In this document: piece after piece, positions 50,666-59,686 of the stretch
Layout: every line of letters begins with the position of its first letter
Numbering within the stretch: the first letter of the stretch is position 1
Source: DSFO01 sp041640715
Lineage (GTDB): Archaea; Thermoproteota; Thermoprotei; Gearchaeales; Gearchaeaceae
Length of the DNA stretch: 64,000 nucleotides
Direction: 5' to 3'
Assembly (NCBI GenBank): GCA_041640715.1
Contig: JBEPZU010000006.1
Location: 1 to 64,000, forward strand
Made by a program: the position numbers and the translations under genes
Notes under the pieces: model-generated
The model's database searches: none
The model's input: only the letters and a program-made list of their open reading frames with translations
What the model was told of the DNA's origin: nothing

Positions 50666-51952
50666 TTAAGGATAAACCCTTGCTGGTGTTCTTGGAAAAG
50701 GTATCGTATTCCTTATGTGATTTACTCCAGTTATCCATTTCACAATCCTCTCCAATCCAAGACCGAAACCTGAATGAGGGACACTTCCATATCTCCTGAG
50801 GTCTATATACCATTTATAGTCCTTAGGATTTAAGCCATTTTCTTCTATTCTTTTAAGAAGCAAACTCAAATCATGTATCCTCTGACCTCCTGTAGTTATT
50901 TCCCCTTCACCAGGGGCATACAAATCAGAACTTAAGGTTAGATTTTCGTCATCAGGATGTGGCATATGATAAAAGGCCCTAGTAGATTTAGGGAAGAACA
51001 TGATGAAAGCTGGCCTGTCTATGCTATTCGCTATCACCCTTTCAGCTTCTGCACCGAAATCATCACCAAAGGACATCTTAATATTGTTTTTATTCACGAG
51101 CTCTACAGCCTGGGCATAGGTCATCTTTATGAAAGGACGCTTTGGTTTTTCTATGCTTCTTTTAAGGATTTCCAATTCTTTATTGGATTCATCAATAACA
51201 TATGAAACAATATAACTAACTAAGTCCTCCTCATAGTTCATAATGTCTTCATGCGTAGCAAAGGCGACCTCTGCTTCTATGTGCCAGAACTCAGTTAAAT
51301 GTTTTCTGGTTCTGGATTTCTCAGCCCTGAAAGAAGGCTGAATAGTATAAACTTTTTCAAACGCGAAAATGGCTGCTTCTAGATAAAGCTGAGAGCTTTG
51401 GGTTAAATAAACATTTTTTTTGCCGAAGTAATCTACGTTGAAAAGCGTAGCACCTCCTTCGCAAGCTGCAGTAACAAAACTAGGACAATGAACCAAACGA
51501 AAACCATTTTCTTTGAACCACCTTTCTGCGGCCTCTACTATTTTTTCTCTTATTGAAAGTACTGCTCTGAATTTCTCCCTCCTAAGATATAGATGTCTAT
51601 GATCTAAAAGAAACTTTTTTCCTACGCCTTTTTTTATAGGATAGTCTTCGCTCTTACCTATTATCTCTAAGCTCTCGCACCTAATTTCTATTCCGTTTGG
51701 CGCTCGAGGATCATTTTTTAGATAACCTTCTAATTGTAAAGATGCTTCTCTTTTTATTTCCTTGACCAATGATTCAAAATTATTTCTTTTAAGCTCGTCT
51801 TTCTTCACTACTACTTGTATTATTCCTGTACCATCTCTAAGATCTATGAAAACCAAACCACCTTGTATTCTTACATTATGAACCCAGCCTCTTAATTTGA
51901 CTTTGCTACCTTCCTCTAGTTTAAATAGTTCCCTTATTTCGTTGTATACCAT
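50666..51952 (-). CDS. asnS: Asparaginyl-tRNA synthetase
   Basis: A 428-residue class II synthetase: an N-terminal OB-fold anticodon domain (VKLRGWVHNVRIQGGLVFIDLRDG pattern in part) and a catalytic domain with FRAEKSRTRKHLTEFWHIE (motif 2 region) and GFGLGLERIVKWITG (motif 3). The ACEGGATLF segment and FPRTPARVYP end favour AsnRS over AspRS. It charges tRNA-Asn. Length is normal. Confidence 0.93.
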   Translation of the reverse strand: MVYNEIRELFKLEEGSKVKLRGWVHNVRIQGGLVFIDLRDGTGIIQVVVKKDELKRNNFESLVKEIKREASLQLEGYLKNDPRAPNGIEIRCESLEIIGKSEDYPIKKGVGKKFLLDHRHLYLRREKFRAVLSIREKIVEAAERWFKENGFRLVHCPSFVTAACEGGATLFNVDYFGKKNVYLTQSSQLYLEAAIFAFEKVYTIQPSFRAEKSRTRKHLTEFWHIEAEVAFATHEDIMNYEEDLVSYIVSYVIDESNKELEILKRSIEKPKRPFIKMTYAQAVELVNKNNIKMSFGDDFGAEAERVIANSIDRPAFIMFFPKSTRAFYHMPHPDDENLTLSSDLYAPGEGEITTGGQRIHDLSLLLKRIEENGLNPKDYKWYIDLRRYGSVPHSGFGLGLERIVKWITGVNHIRNTIPFPRTPARVYP

Positions 51953-51964
51953 GATAGAATTATT

Positions 51965-52651
51965 TTATTCCGCCAATAAGTAGTTTACCAACTCGATAAA
52001 TCCCTCATAGTATGTTTTATAAGTGCTCAATTCAGCTTTTTCTTTCAACCTAGAATCAGAATTGCCTAAGGCCAAAGGATGGGCTACAAAATTAAAGATT
52101 TCAATATCGGCCTCACTATCGCCTATGGCATATGTGTTATCCCTATTTATGTTAAGTCTTTCTAACAGAAGAAGAGCGGCTAATGCTTTATTTACATCCC
52201 TCTGAATTATCTGAAGAGAAAATCTAGTATCTATGAGCGTAACCCTTAAATCTTTTTTAGCTTCGAGGAAATTCTTTAAGGTTATTATCATATATTCATC
52301 GTCAGGCCTATCTAGGACTTGATCTGATAAACGAATTGGATTGCTCCAATGCTCTTTCATCTCTTTAAAATTTCTTTTAATTTCCTTCAATGCCTTAACG
52401 GCTAGACTTTTATCTGCCAACAACAATAATTCATCTTTAATTTCGACCACACCACCGCTTTCGGCTATAATGTAATCGAATAAATCTAAATAGCGATTTA
52501 TAGCTTTCAATACGTAATACGAATTGGCTGAAGTTGCAACTACGATGAAACCGCTTCTTCTTAACTTTTTTATAGCTTCGATAGATTTTGTAGTTAATCT
52601 CCTTTTTTCATCAGTTATAGTCCCGTCTATGTCTAGAAATAAAACCTTCAC
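51965..52651 (-). CDS. HAD phosphatase, archaeal phosphoglycolate phosphatase type
   Basis: A 228-residue HAD-superfamily enzyme. Motif I FLDIDGTIT (5-13), motif II ATSAN, the conserved Lys in VNKALAALL and motif IV GDSEADIEIF. The small C2B-type cap fits archaeal phosphoglycolate phosphatase or sucrose-phosphatase-like enzymes. It overlaps the nitrilase gene by 4 bp. Confidence 0.87.
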   Translation of the reverse strand: MKVLFLDIDGTITDEKRRLTTKSIEAIKKLRRSGFIVVATSANSYYVLKAINRYLDLFDYIIAESGGVVEIKDELLLLADKSLAVKALKEIKRNFKEMKEHWSNPIRLSDQVLDRPDDEYMIITLKNFLEAKKDLRVTLIDTRFSLQIIQRDVNKALAALLLLERLNINRDNTYAIGDSEADIEIFNFVAHPLALGNSDSRLKEKAELSTYKTYYEGFIELVNYLLAE

Positions 52652-53484
52652 TGATTATCAAGAGAATTGTAACAAAGTTTAAAGATTTCTTTATTTAAAT
52701 GTTTTAGTATAGGTCTGTTTTTCTTAGAGGCGATCAACTCGTCTAAACTAATCTCAGCGACTTGAAAATCTTCCTCATAATATTTACAATTAGTTAAAAT
52801 TTCCCCCCTTGAGTTGACTACGAAGCTTCCTCCAAAGAAATTCATACCCTCTTGAACTCCTGCAGTATTTACATAGACCATGTTTATCGTGTTCTCCAAC
52901 GCCCTTGCTTTTATCAAAGTTTCGAAGAAAGTCCTGCTAGGGTTAGGAGCTGCTGAAATATTTATTACAGTATGACAATCTTTGATTGCAAGATACCTAA
53001 TTAGCTCAGGGAAAAAAGCATCAAAACAAATTGTAAGCCCAAATTTATCTAGAGGAGTATCTACTATGCAGGGCTCATTGCCATTTCTGAAATATTTTTG
53101 TTCTTCAAAAATCCTGTAAGTAGGTAGATATATTTTCCTATAAACTTTATACCCTCCATCAGGTTTTATCCAAACAGCTGAGTTATATATTATATCAGAA
53201 AATTTAGAAAGTCTTTCCGGCATCCCGAATACTACATGAACTGAATTTTCCATAGCTGCTTCTTTTATTATCTCGAAACTTTCTCCTGGTATACATTCGC
53301 TTAACTCATAAACTAAATCTCTGAGATAATAACCAGTCAAAGACATCTCAGGAAAGACTACAATATCGCATTTCAATTCACTCGACCTTTTTATGTTTTC
53401 TATGATTTTCTTCCTGTTTTTTTCAACATCCCCTAAAAGAGGAGATAATTGTGCAAGGGCTATTCTAAAGGTTCCTGAACCCAT
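52648..53484 (-). CDS. Nitrilase-superfamily amidase resembling the NadE glutaminase domain
   Basis: A 278-residue carbon-nitrogen hydrolase. The Glu-Lys-Cys triad is visible: VFPEMSLTGY, YRKIYLPTY, and TICFDAFFPE. The start (RIALAQLSPLLGD ... LTGYYLRDLV) is close in pattern to the glutaminase half of glutamine-dependent NAD synthetases. Because nadE lies next to it, divergent and only 32 bp from start to start, a role in supplying ammonia to NadE is likely but not proven. Other small amidases are possible. Confidence 0.75.
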   Translation of the reverse strand: MGSGTFRIALAQLSPLLGDVEKNRKKIIENIKRSSELKCDIVVFPEMSLTGYYLRDLVYELSECIPGESFEIIKEAAMENSVHVVFGMPERLSKFSDIIYNSAVWIKPDGGYKVYRKIYLPTYRIFEEQKYFRNGNEPCIVDTPLDKFGLTICFDAFFPELIRYLAIKDCHTVINISAAPNPSRTFFETLIKARALENTINMVYVNTAGVQEGMNFFGGSFVVNSRGEILTNCKYYEEDFQVAEISLDELIASKKNRPILKHLNKEIFKLCYNSLDNQ

Positions 53485-53487
53485 ACA

Positions 53488-53514
53488 ATTTTATGAAAAT
53501 CCATCGATATAATT
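53488..53514. promoter_or_regulatory. Back-to-back promoters of nitrilase and nadE
   Basis: In the 32-bp spacer, AATTTTATGAAAA (about 53489-53500) is about 24 bp before the nadE ATG, and on the other strand ATAAAATTATAT (about 53503-53514) is about 24 bp before the nitrilase ATG. Each gene thus has a TATA element overlapping the other's upstream edge. Confidence 0.4.
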
Positions 53515-53516
53515 TT

Positions 53517-54335
53517 ATGATACAACTAACTAAGTTGAACTATGAAGCAGCAGTCATACAAATATCTAATTTCCTGAAGAAGGCTCTTGAAAAAGCTAGA
53601 GCGGAAGGTTATGTATTAGGTTTAAGCGGAGGCATAGATTCTTCAGTAACAGCTGCATTAGCTGTCAAATCTGTTAAAAACCTCAAAGCGCTTATAATGC
53701 CTGAAGAAAACGTAACACCTAAAGAAGATATTGAAGATGCTATAGAGCTTTGTAACAAATTAGCTATAGATTTCAAGATAATACCCATAAACGAAATCAA
53801 GGAAAAAATAATAGAGAAAGCAGGATTTCTGGGAGATATAAAGTCGATAGGTAATTTAAGCGCTCGCATTAGGATGACACTTTTGTATTATTACGCCAAC
53901 AGCAATAATCTCTTGGTTCTAGGCACAGGAGATAAAAGCGAAATATTGATGGGTTATTTCACCAAATATGGCGATGGAGGTGTTGATGTACTGCCAATTG
54001 CAGATCTTTATAAAACCCAGGTAAGAGAGCTAGGAAAATATCTAGGTTTAAGCGAGAAAATAATAACGAAAAAAAGCAGTCCTAGACTTTGGGCGGGACA
54101 AGAAGCCGAGGTTGAGCTAGGGATCTCTTATGATTTACTTGATAAGATACTCTTTGGTTTGGTAGAACTGGAATTAAGTATAGCGGCAATAGCCAGAGAG
54201 TTGAACATAGACATTTCACTAGTTAAAAAAATAAGCGAGAGAGTAAAGATGAATGAACATAAAAGAAGAGGCCCCATCATTTGTCAGCTTGGATTAAAAG
54301 GCGTTGGAAGCGGTTATAGACTACCTGCGCTTTAA
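53517..54335 (+). CDS. nadE: NAD+ synthetase (ammonia-type)
   Basis: A 272-residue NH3-dependent NAD synthetase. The PP-loop LSGGIDSSV near residue 38, the GTGDKSEILMGYFTKYGDGG segment and the KKSPRLWAGQ loop are family marks. It converts deamido-NAD, ATP and ammonia to NAD. The ATG at 53517 is preferred; ATG 53493 would add eight residues lacking family likeness. The adjacent divergent nitrilase may act as its glutaminase. Confidence 0.93.
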   Translation: MIQLTKLNYEAAVIQISNFLKKALEKARAEGYVLGLSGGIDSSVTAALAVKSVKNLKALIMPEENVTPKEDIEDAIELCNKLAIDFKIIPINEIKEKIIEKAGFLGDIKSIGNLSARIRMTLLYYYANSNNLLVLGTGDKSEILMGYFTKYGDGGVDVLPIADLYKTQVRELGKYLGLSEKIITKKSSPRLWAGQEAEVELGISYDLLDKILFGLVELELSIAAIARELNIDISLVKKISERVKMNEHKRRGPIICQLGLKGVGSGYRLPAL

Positions 54336-54368
54336 AAATAAATTATAAAATTAACAAATAACAGTTGA

Positions 54369-55451
54369 GTGGTAAAAAGCATACTTGGTTTAGTTAGGAC
54401 AGATATTGAAGATAAAAATTATCTGATAAAATTCAATGATTTTGAGAAAATAGCTAAGGCTGCTGGATATGAAACTTTAGGTAAAGTTATTCAAATTAAT
54501 CCTAAGATCAATTCTGCCTATGTTTTCGGCAGAGGCAAGATTGAAGAGATAAGAAAACTGATAAAAAGTTCTAATGCAGAAGCATTTTTGGTATATAATA
54601 CTTTAAATAATATACAAAAAATAAACCTGGAAGATTACCTTACAGTCAAGGTCGTAGATAGATACGACCTAATACTAGAGATATTCGAAAAGAACTCAGG
54701 AGATAGCATATCTAAGTTGCAAATAGAATTGGCTAGACTTGAAAGAATGATACCTTATGTTAAGAAAAGAGCCGCGATTAGGTATTTTAGAGATAGACCA
54801 GGACCTCGCAGCCTAGGTGAATATGCCTATCATAAAGCAGTAGCACAATTGGTATCTAGAAAGAAGAAGATTAAAGAGAAACTTAAGAAGTACCATCTAT
54901 TCAAAACCTTACAAATAGAGAAGAGAAAGGAGCTAGGAATACCGATGGTTACGCTTTGCGGATTTTATGGTGCTGGGAAAACAACGCTTTTCAACGCTTT
55001 AACTAAATTAAACAAAGAAGTTAAAGGGATTCCTTTCACAACATTGTCAAGTAAGTATTCAATGGTGAACTTCAAAAATAACAAGTTATTATTGGTAGAC
55101 ACCATAGGGTTTGCCTTTGATATAGATCCTTTAATAATAAGGAGCTTCGAAGTCACATTAGAAGATATAAAAAACGCAAACCTAAATGTTTTGATAATAG
55201 ATTCTAGCGATGAAAAAGAAGTTATAAAAGAAAAATTAAGAGCAAATATAGAAATTTTAAACAGATTAGGAGTTAAAAATGAAAAAATAATACCTGTTTT
55301 GAATAAAGTAGATTTAATAGATAAAAATGATTTAATAGAGAAAATAAAATTACTGAATGAATATTTTGTCAATAAACCTATCTATATCTCAGCCCAGACC
55401 AATTATAATTTAGATAAGTTGGTAGAAAATATAATAGAGATTGACAAATAA
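54369..55451 (+). CDS. hflX: HflX-type ribosome-binding GTPase
   Basis: A 360-residue GTPase. The N-terminal HflX domain has the FGRGKIEEIR motif and the coiled helix with RAAIRYFRDRPGPRSLGE (partial), then the G domain: G1 GFYGAGKTT, G3 DTIGF and G4 NKVD. It rescues or splits stressed ribosomes in bacteria. The start is GTG. It abuts the convergent Hsp20 gene with no spacer (55451/55452). Confidence 0.92.
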   Translation: MVKSILGLVRTDIEDKNYLIKFNDFEKIAKAAGYETLGKVIQINPKINSAYVFGRGKIEEIRKLIKSSNAEAFLVYNTLNNIQKINLEDYLTVKVVDRYDLILEIFEKNSGDSISKLQIELARLERMIPYVKKRAAIRYFRDRPGPRSLGEYAYHKAVAQLVSRKKKIKEKLKKYHLFKTLQIEKRKELGIPMVTLCGFYGAGKTTLFNALTKLNKEVKGIPFTTLSSKYSMVNFKNNKLLLVDTIGFAFDIDPLIIRSFEVTLEDIKNANLNVLIIDSSDEKEVIKEKLRANIEILNRLGVKNEKIIPVLNKVDLIDKNDLIEKIKLLNEYFVNKPIYISAQTNYNLDKLVENIIEIDK

Positions 55452-56024
55452 TTATTCTACCTTTATCTTCTTTCCTTCCTTAGTTACTTCTTTCTTCTTT
55501 AAAGTTACCTCTAAAACTCCATTGGAATAACTAGCCTTTGCACTATCAGGATCGACGGCGCTTGGTAATTGTATTTCCTTGTAATATTTCCTTTTCCCTG
55601 TTGTAAATATCTTTAACTGCCTGTTATCGACAACCTCGATGTTTATTTCTTCCCTAGATACTCCGGGAACTTCTGCTATGACGCTTATTTTATCCTGCTC
55701 TTCTATAACATCGACTAAAGGTTCTCTTTCCTCAGACACTTCAATAGGCCTTATTCCTCCCTTAGGTCTTACGTTACCGAATTCCCTGATAATAGGTTTT
55801 CCATCCGGCCCTATAGTTACAGAATAACCATACACGAATGGACCGAATTCTCTCACAGTTCTAGACCCAATTTTCTTTTCTCTAACTAAATCTTTGGGGA
55901 AAAGTTCCAGATCTCTTTCTAGTTCTCTAATTGATTCTTCGAACCATTTTTCAATTTCTTTAAAGAAGTCCTCGAAAGAACGCCTCCTTCTCCACCAAAA
56001 GGGGAAAAATTCATCTTCTCCCAT
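55452..56024 (-). CDS. Small heat shock protein Hsp20
   Basis: A 190-residue alpha-crystallin-domain chaperone. The crystallin domain is at about 95-180, with VIAEVPGVSREEINIEV and the GVLEVTLKK motif; the N-terminal arm has FFPFWWRRRR and an acidic helix. It holds unfolded proteins. The C-terminal I-x-I/V tail is weak (GKKIKVE). Head-to-tail convergence with hflX puts two stress genes side by side. Confidence 0.94.
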   Translation of the reverse strand: MGEDEFFPFWWRRRRSFEDFFKEIEKWFEESIRELERDLELFPKDLVREKKIGSRTVREFGPFVYGYSVTIGPDGKPIIREFGNVRPKGGIRPIEVSEEREPLVDVIEEQDKISVIAEVPGVSREEINIEVVDNRQLKIFTTGKRKYYKEIQLPSAVDPDSAKASYSNGVLEVTLKKKEVTKEGKKIKVE

Positions 56025-56079
56025 ATCCTAATTTAATCCGCAGAATATTTTAACTTTATGAATTTTGCTATTAAAAATA

Positions 56080-57096
56080 CTATTCCTCTTCTAATATTTT
56101 TTCAAAATCAAGAGGAGGTTTCCTCTTTATTCCTAACTCGAAAATACCTTGTGCTATGAGAGGTAAAGCTATTGTAGCATCGCAATAACATGTTATTTTA
56201 TCGGCGTCTGAAGATATTTTACCCCAACTAACAGCTTCTTCTAAAGTACATCCAGATAATCCACCCCAATGAGGAGCATCCGTTGTTATTTGAATCGCGT
56301 AATTATGTGGCTTACTTCTAGATCTCACCCCGAAGACAGGTGCTAAATAAGTACATATTTGTACGAAGTCCTTAGGAACACCTCCTCCAATGTAAATCAC
56401 AGCCGTCTTTTCGCTCGCTACTATTATCTTGGTTAGCTCTTCAAGATCAAGCGTAGCATCTATAGTAATTAGTTTTCCCTTCTTCATTTTCAATCTAACA
56501 AGGGCTATTCCATAAGAGCTATCTGCGATTGCAGGAGAATATATAGGAGATTTTTTAAGGTAAGCAGCATGCACTATGCCGTGTATATTTCTAGAATGGA
56601 GAAATTCTCCGAACTTCCATAGAAAACGCCTAGAAGAATAAATAATCTCCTGATCTAGTGTATCGGCAAATTCTTCTATCAAAGCCTCCATCCTCCTATA
56701 ATCATTCTCGCTCGCATAAACATCATAGAATCTATCTATTTTATGCTCAAACAAATCGGCATCATTTATGTAAGGAGTACCCTTCCAATAGGATGCACCC
56801 ATACATTCATAAATATCCTCTGAAATGTTAGCACCCGTTGATACTAGCACGTCTATATAGTTATTTTCAATAAACCATCTGATGATCTTCCACATGCCTG
56901 CAGTACTCATAGACCCTGCTAAACCCATGATTATCGTAGTCTTTTCATCTTCCAACATTTTTTTAAAAAGATTAAACACTTCGCCTAATTTCCTTCCTTG
57001 ATAGGCAGTTTCTTTCATATCGTTTAATACCTCGCTGAAATCTCTTTTCCTTAATTCATAGCTCTTTAACTTTTCTACAAAATATGGGTTTGCCAT
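56080..57096 (-). CDS. Deoxyhypusine synthase-like protein
   Basis: A 338-residue deoxyhypusine synthase family enzyme that would transfer the butylamine of spermidine to a lysine of aIF5A. The catalytic Lys in GGGVPK (K242), EAVSWGKI near 290, and the NAD-binding MGLAGSMSTAGM segment are visible. The usual SPALTDGSLGDM loop reads SPAIADSSYGIA, so some substrate-site change exists. It could be a paralogue with another polyamine reaction. Confidence 0.88.
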   Translation of the reverse strand: MANPYFVEKLKSYELRKRDFSEVLNDMKETAYQGRKLGEVFNLFKKMLEDEKTTIIMGLAGSMSTAGMWKIIRWFIENNYIDVLVSTGANISEDIYECMGASYWKGTPYINDADLFEHKIDRFYDVYASENDYRRMEALIEEFADTLDQEIIYSSRRFLWKFGEFLHSRNIHGIVHAAYLKKSPIYSPAIADSSYGIALVRLKMKKGKLITIDATLDLEELTKIIVASEKTAVIYIGGGVPKDFVQICTYLAPVFGVRSRSKPHNYAIQITTDAPHWGGLSGCTLEEAVSWGKISSDADKITCYCDATIALPLIAQGIFELGIKRKPPLDFEKILEEE

Positions 57097-57154
57097 GATG
57101 AAAATTTAGTTAATATCTTAAAAAATTCTACGGCCAATTAAACAAACTAGACAG

Positions 57155-57817
57155 CTATATCTTGAATGTTCTCTTAAGAGATTTAAAAAGCAGAAAAGCC
57201 ACGATTAAACTGAGCGTAGCTTGAAGAGCATTTAAGGGCACTTCTGCTATGGCTACATATTGTAAAATTATAGTTTCATAAAAATAGTATCCCACTACCA
57301 TTTCTAAACCACCTAATATCATAGCAGATACTGCAAACAATTCTTCTTGAAACTTAAAAGAGAAAACACTCAATAAACCTACCAAAGAGAATATTACGCC
57401 TGAAAACATAAAAATCACGAAAGGAATCTTGTCCTCTAGTACTGCTATGAAGATTCCATAGCTAGAAGTTATAATGACAAGAATTCCAGCTAAAATCGTC
57501 AAAGAAGAAAATGCAAGTCTTCTCTTCTTGAAGTATTGATAGACTAAAGCTACGATTAAACCTTCAGCTCCTTTTATGAAAAAGGTACCTGGGGCAAAAT
57601 GAAGGGAACCAAAAGCTATATCTGCCAAAGCTGAGCCTATAGAGCCCGCTATGAAAGCCGGTAATGGACCAAATAGCAACGCAGTTATGAAAATTACAGA
57701 ATCACCGATATTCAAATACCCTCCCGGTAAAGGAGTTCTTACGAAACCGGTCACATAGGTTACAACAAAAACCAAAGCCGCTGCTGTTGCAGAGATGGTT
57801 ATAGTTTTGGTCCTCAC
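57155..57817 (-). CDS. ECF transporter S component-like membrane protein
   Basis: A 220-residue protein with about six helices. The beginning (TISATAAALVFVVTYVTG, then GGYLNIGDSVIFITALLFGP) matches substrate-binding S components of energy-coupling factor vitamin transporters. Substrate unknown; the ECF ATPases and EcfT are not in the window. The last two helices extend beyond the usual S component length. Confidence 0.7.
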   Translation of the reverse strand: MRTKTITISATAAALVFVVTYVTGFVRTPLPGGYLNIGDSVIFITALLFGPLPAFIAGSIGSALADIAFGSLHFAPGTFFIKGAEGLIVALVYQYFKKRRLAFSSLTILAGILVIITSSYGIFIAVLEDKIPFVIFMFSGVIFSLVGLLSVFSFKFQEELFAVSAMILGGLEMVVGYYFYETIILQYVAIAEVPLNALQATLSLIVAFLLFKSLKRTFKI

Positions 57818-57878
57818 GCATTCATAATAATTCTCTAAACTAATAAGATTTAATTAAAAAGGAAGCAAATCTAAAATA

Positions 57879-58532
57879 ATGAGATTGAGTATAATAGATT
57901 TGTTCCAAAATTTATTGGATTACCTTAGAAATTTAGGCGATTTAGGAATTTTTTTAATTTCTTTGATTGGAAGCGGAATACCTTTTTTTCCATTACCCTA
58001 TTTATTAGTGGTCATCTTCGAAGCCCAGCATAGAGAATTTCTTGGCTTGCTCACTCTAGGAATTGCTGCAGGTTTAGGAGGCGCTACAGGGAAATTAACC
58101 GTTTATTATCTGGGTAGAGGAATAAGAGTCGCTCTAAGCGAAGAAAGAAAAAAAGAAGCCGAATTCTTTAGTAAAATGGCTAGAAAATACGGTGCAGTCT
58201 CTGTATTCATTTTTGCGCTCACACCTTTACCAGATGATGTTCTATATTTCCCCCTTGGTGTGGTGAAGTTTGATGTAAAAGTATTCCTACTTGCTAATCT
58301 TTTAGGGAAATCTTTATTGGGTATTTTTGTAGCGTTTTTAAGCGGAACCTACTTTAATGTAGTCAAAATGCTTTTTGGTGAAAACGGCTTGATCTCATCG
58401 ATTATAGCTATTTTGTTTGCATTGATTTTGGCTTTTATATTATTGAGAGTGAGATGGAGCTTGGTCTATAATATATTGGAAAAGGAAGGAATTAGAGGAA
58501 TATTGAAGAATCTGAGGAGAATAATACGCTAG
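57879..58532 (+). CDS. VTT/DedA-like membrane protein
   Basis: A 217-residue membrane protein with the VTT/SNARE-associated core: the re-entrant GSGIPFFPLPYLLV segment, GLGGATGKLTVYYLGRG, and the second re-entrant FALTPLPDDVLYFPLGV. Relatives scramble or flip lipids. The stop codon lies inside the 3' end of the convergent tRNA-Ser gene (6-bp overlap). Confidence 0.82.
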   Translation: MRLSIIDLFQNLLDYLRNLGDLGIFLISLIGSGIPFFPLPYLLVVIFEAQHREFLGLLTLGIAAGLGGATGKLTVYYLGRGIRVALSEERKKEAEFFSKMARKYGAVSVFIFALTPLPDDVLYFPLGVVKFDVKVFLLANLLGKSLLGIFVAFLSGTYFNVVKMLFGENGLISSIIAILFALILAFILLRVRWSLVYNILEKEGIRGILKNLRRIIR

Positions 58533-58609
58533 GGGTGGGATTCGAACCCACATGGGCGTTACACCCACTGGTTTTCGAGACCAGCGCGTTGCCACTCCGC
58601 CACCCTAGC
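58527..58609 (-). tRNA. tRNA-Ser (CGA anticodon)
   Basis: Class II tRNA on the minus strand. Acceptor GCTAGGG pairs with CCCTAGC, discriminator G, no encoded CCA. D arm GCG/CGC, anticodon stem CTGGT/ACCAG with loop CTCGAAA (anticodon CGA), a long variable arm with GGGTG/CGCCC pairing, and T arm GTGGG-TTCGAAT-CCCAC. No intron. Its 3' end overlaps the VTT gene stop by 6 bp. Confidence 0.95.
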
Positions 58610-58644
58610 ACCAAATATAATTCAGTTCTAATTTGGTTAAAAAT

Positions 58645-59070
58645 TTAAATGAATACTCCTATTTTAACCAGAATCACTACGTCTCTATTTCTTATCTTTC
58701 TAACGAAATCTCTACTTAGATCAAAAGCAGCTTTATCAGCCCTTATAACTAATGTTCTTTGATCTATATAGCTACTCTTTCTTAAAACAATGCTTCGATT
58801 GTCTTTTAGTGTAAGTTTACTAGAACCATAACCTTCAATTACTTCCTCAATTCCTTCGCATTGTAGGGTTACCCTTACTTTAGAACCATCCATCCTTATT
58901 AAATTCTTGACCTCTTCTTTTAAGTCATCGCAAGCTTTCTCTGAGTTTATGGCTACTATGCAATTGCCTTTTTCTGTGAGATAATCATCCTTTGTTATCT
59001 CTAAAGTACCCCTATGATCCGCCTTTATTAACTCGTGACCTCTAGCTTTAAAAACATCTACAGCATACAC
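58645..59070 (-). CDS. DUF371 protein
   Basis: A 141-residue conserved archaeal protein. The family pattern is visible: FKARGHELIKADHRGTLEITKD (partial), the GNCIVAINS segment and VTLQCEG. No known function. It sits between tRNA-Ser and a phosphoribosyltransferase, divergent from the latter with about 34 bp between starts. Confidence 0.83.
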   Translation of the reverse strand: MYAVDVFKARGHELIKADHRGTLEITKDDYLTEKGNCIVAINSEKACDDLKEEVKNLIRMDGSKVRVTLQCEGIEEVIEGYGSSKLTLKDNRSIVLRKSSYIDQRTLVIRADKAAFDLSRDFVRKIRNRDVVILVKIGVFI

Positions 59071-59104
59071 TAAGAATTTATTAGCCTATTTAACTAAAAA
59101 ATGT

Positions 59105-59686
59105 GTGGAAGATTTTTATCTCCTGGGATGGAATACGTTCTACAGAGATACTATAAAACTTGCTAATCTCATAAAAAAAGACGGTTATAAACCGGAGATG
59201 CTAATAGCAATAGCTAGAGGCGGTTGGGTTGTTACTCGAATAATCTCAGATATGCTTGAAGTTGATGATGTAACTGATATACATATTTCCTTCTACACCG
59301 ATATAGCAAAGACTAAAAAAGGGCCTATAATCTTAGAAGAACCTGGTAAGAAAATTAAGGATAAAAACGTTCTATTGCTCGATGATGTAAGCGATACAGG
59401 AGAATCTTTGATCAAAGCGATAGAATATATAAAACTAAAAGAACCTAATAAAATAAAAACAGCTACTGTGTACGTAAAACCTTGGACTAAATTCTGGCCT
59501 GATTATTACGTAAGGGAGATAAATAAATGGATAATTTATCCCTATGAAGTCAAGGAAACTGTCAAAAAGCTATGGCTAAGATGGACTAAAGAAGGGAAGG
59601 ACGAAGAATGGATAACTAAGAAATTAAATTCTATAGGTATTGCAAAATGGCAGCTAAATTTAATCTTAAAGGATCTTAGAAACTAA
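59105..59686 (+). CDS. Purine/xanthine phosphoribosyltransferase-like protein
   Basis: A 193-residue type I phosphoribosyltransferase. The PRPP loop VLLLDDVSDTGESL is clear near 96-109, and IAIARGGWVVTRI is the typical early loop. It probably salvages xanthine, guanine or hypoxanthine. A GTG start is used. The C-terminal 50 residues are an added helical domain. Overlaps the convergent amidohydrolase by 21 bp. Confidence 0.85.
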   Translation: MEDFYLLGWNTFYRDTIKLANLIKKDGYKPEMLIAIARGGWVVTRIISDMLEVDDVTDIHISFYTDIAKTKKGPIILEEPGKKIKDKNVLLLDDVSDTGESLIKAIEYIKLKEPNKIKTATVYVKPWTKFWPDYYVREINKWIIYPYEVKETVKKLWLRWTKEGKDEEWITKKLNSIGIAKWQLNLILKDLRN

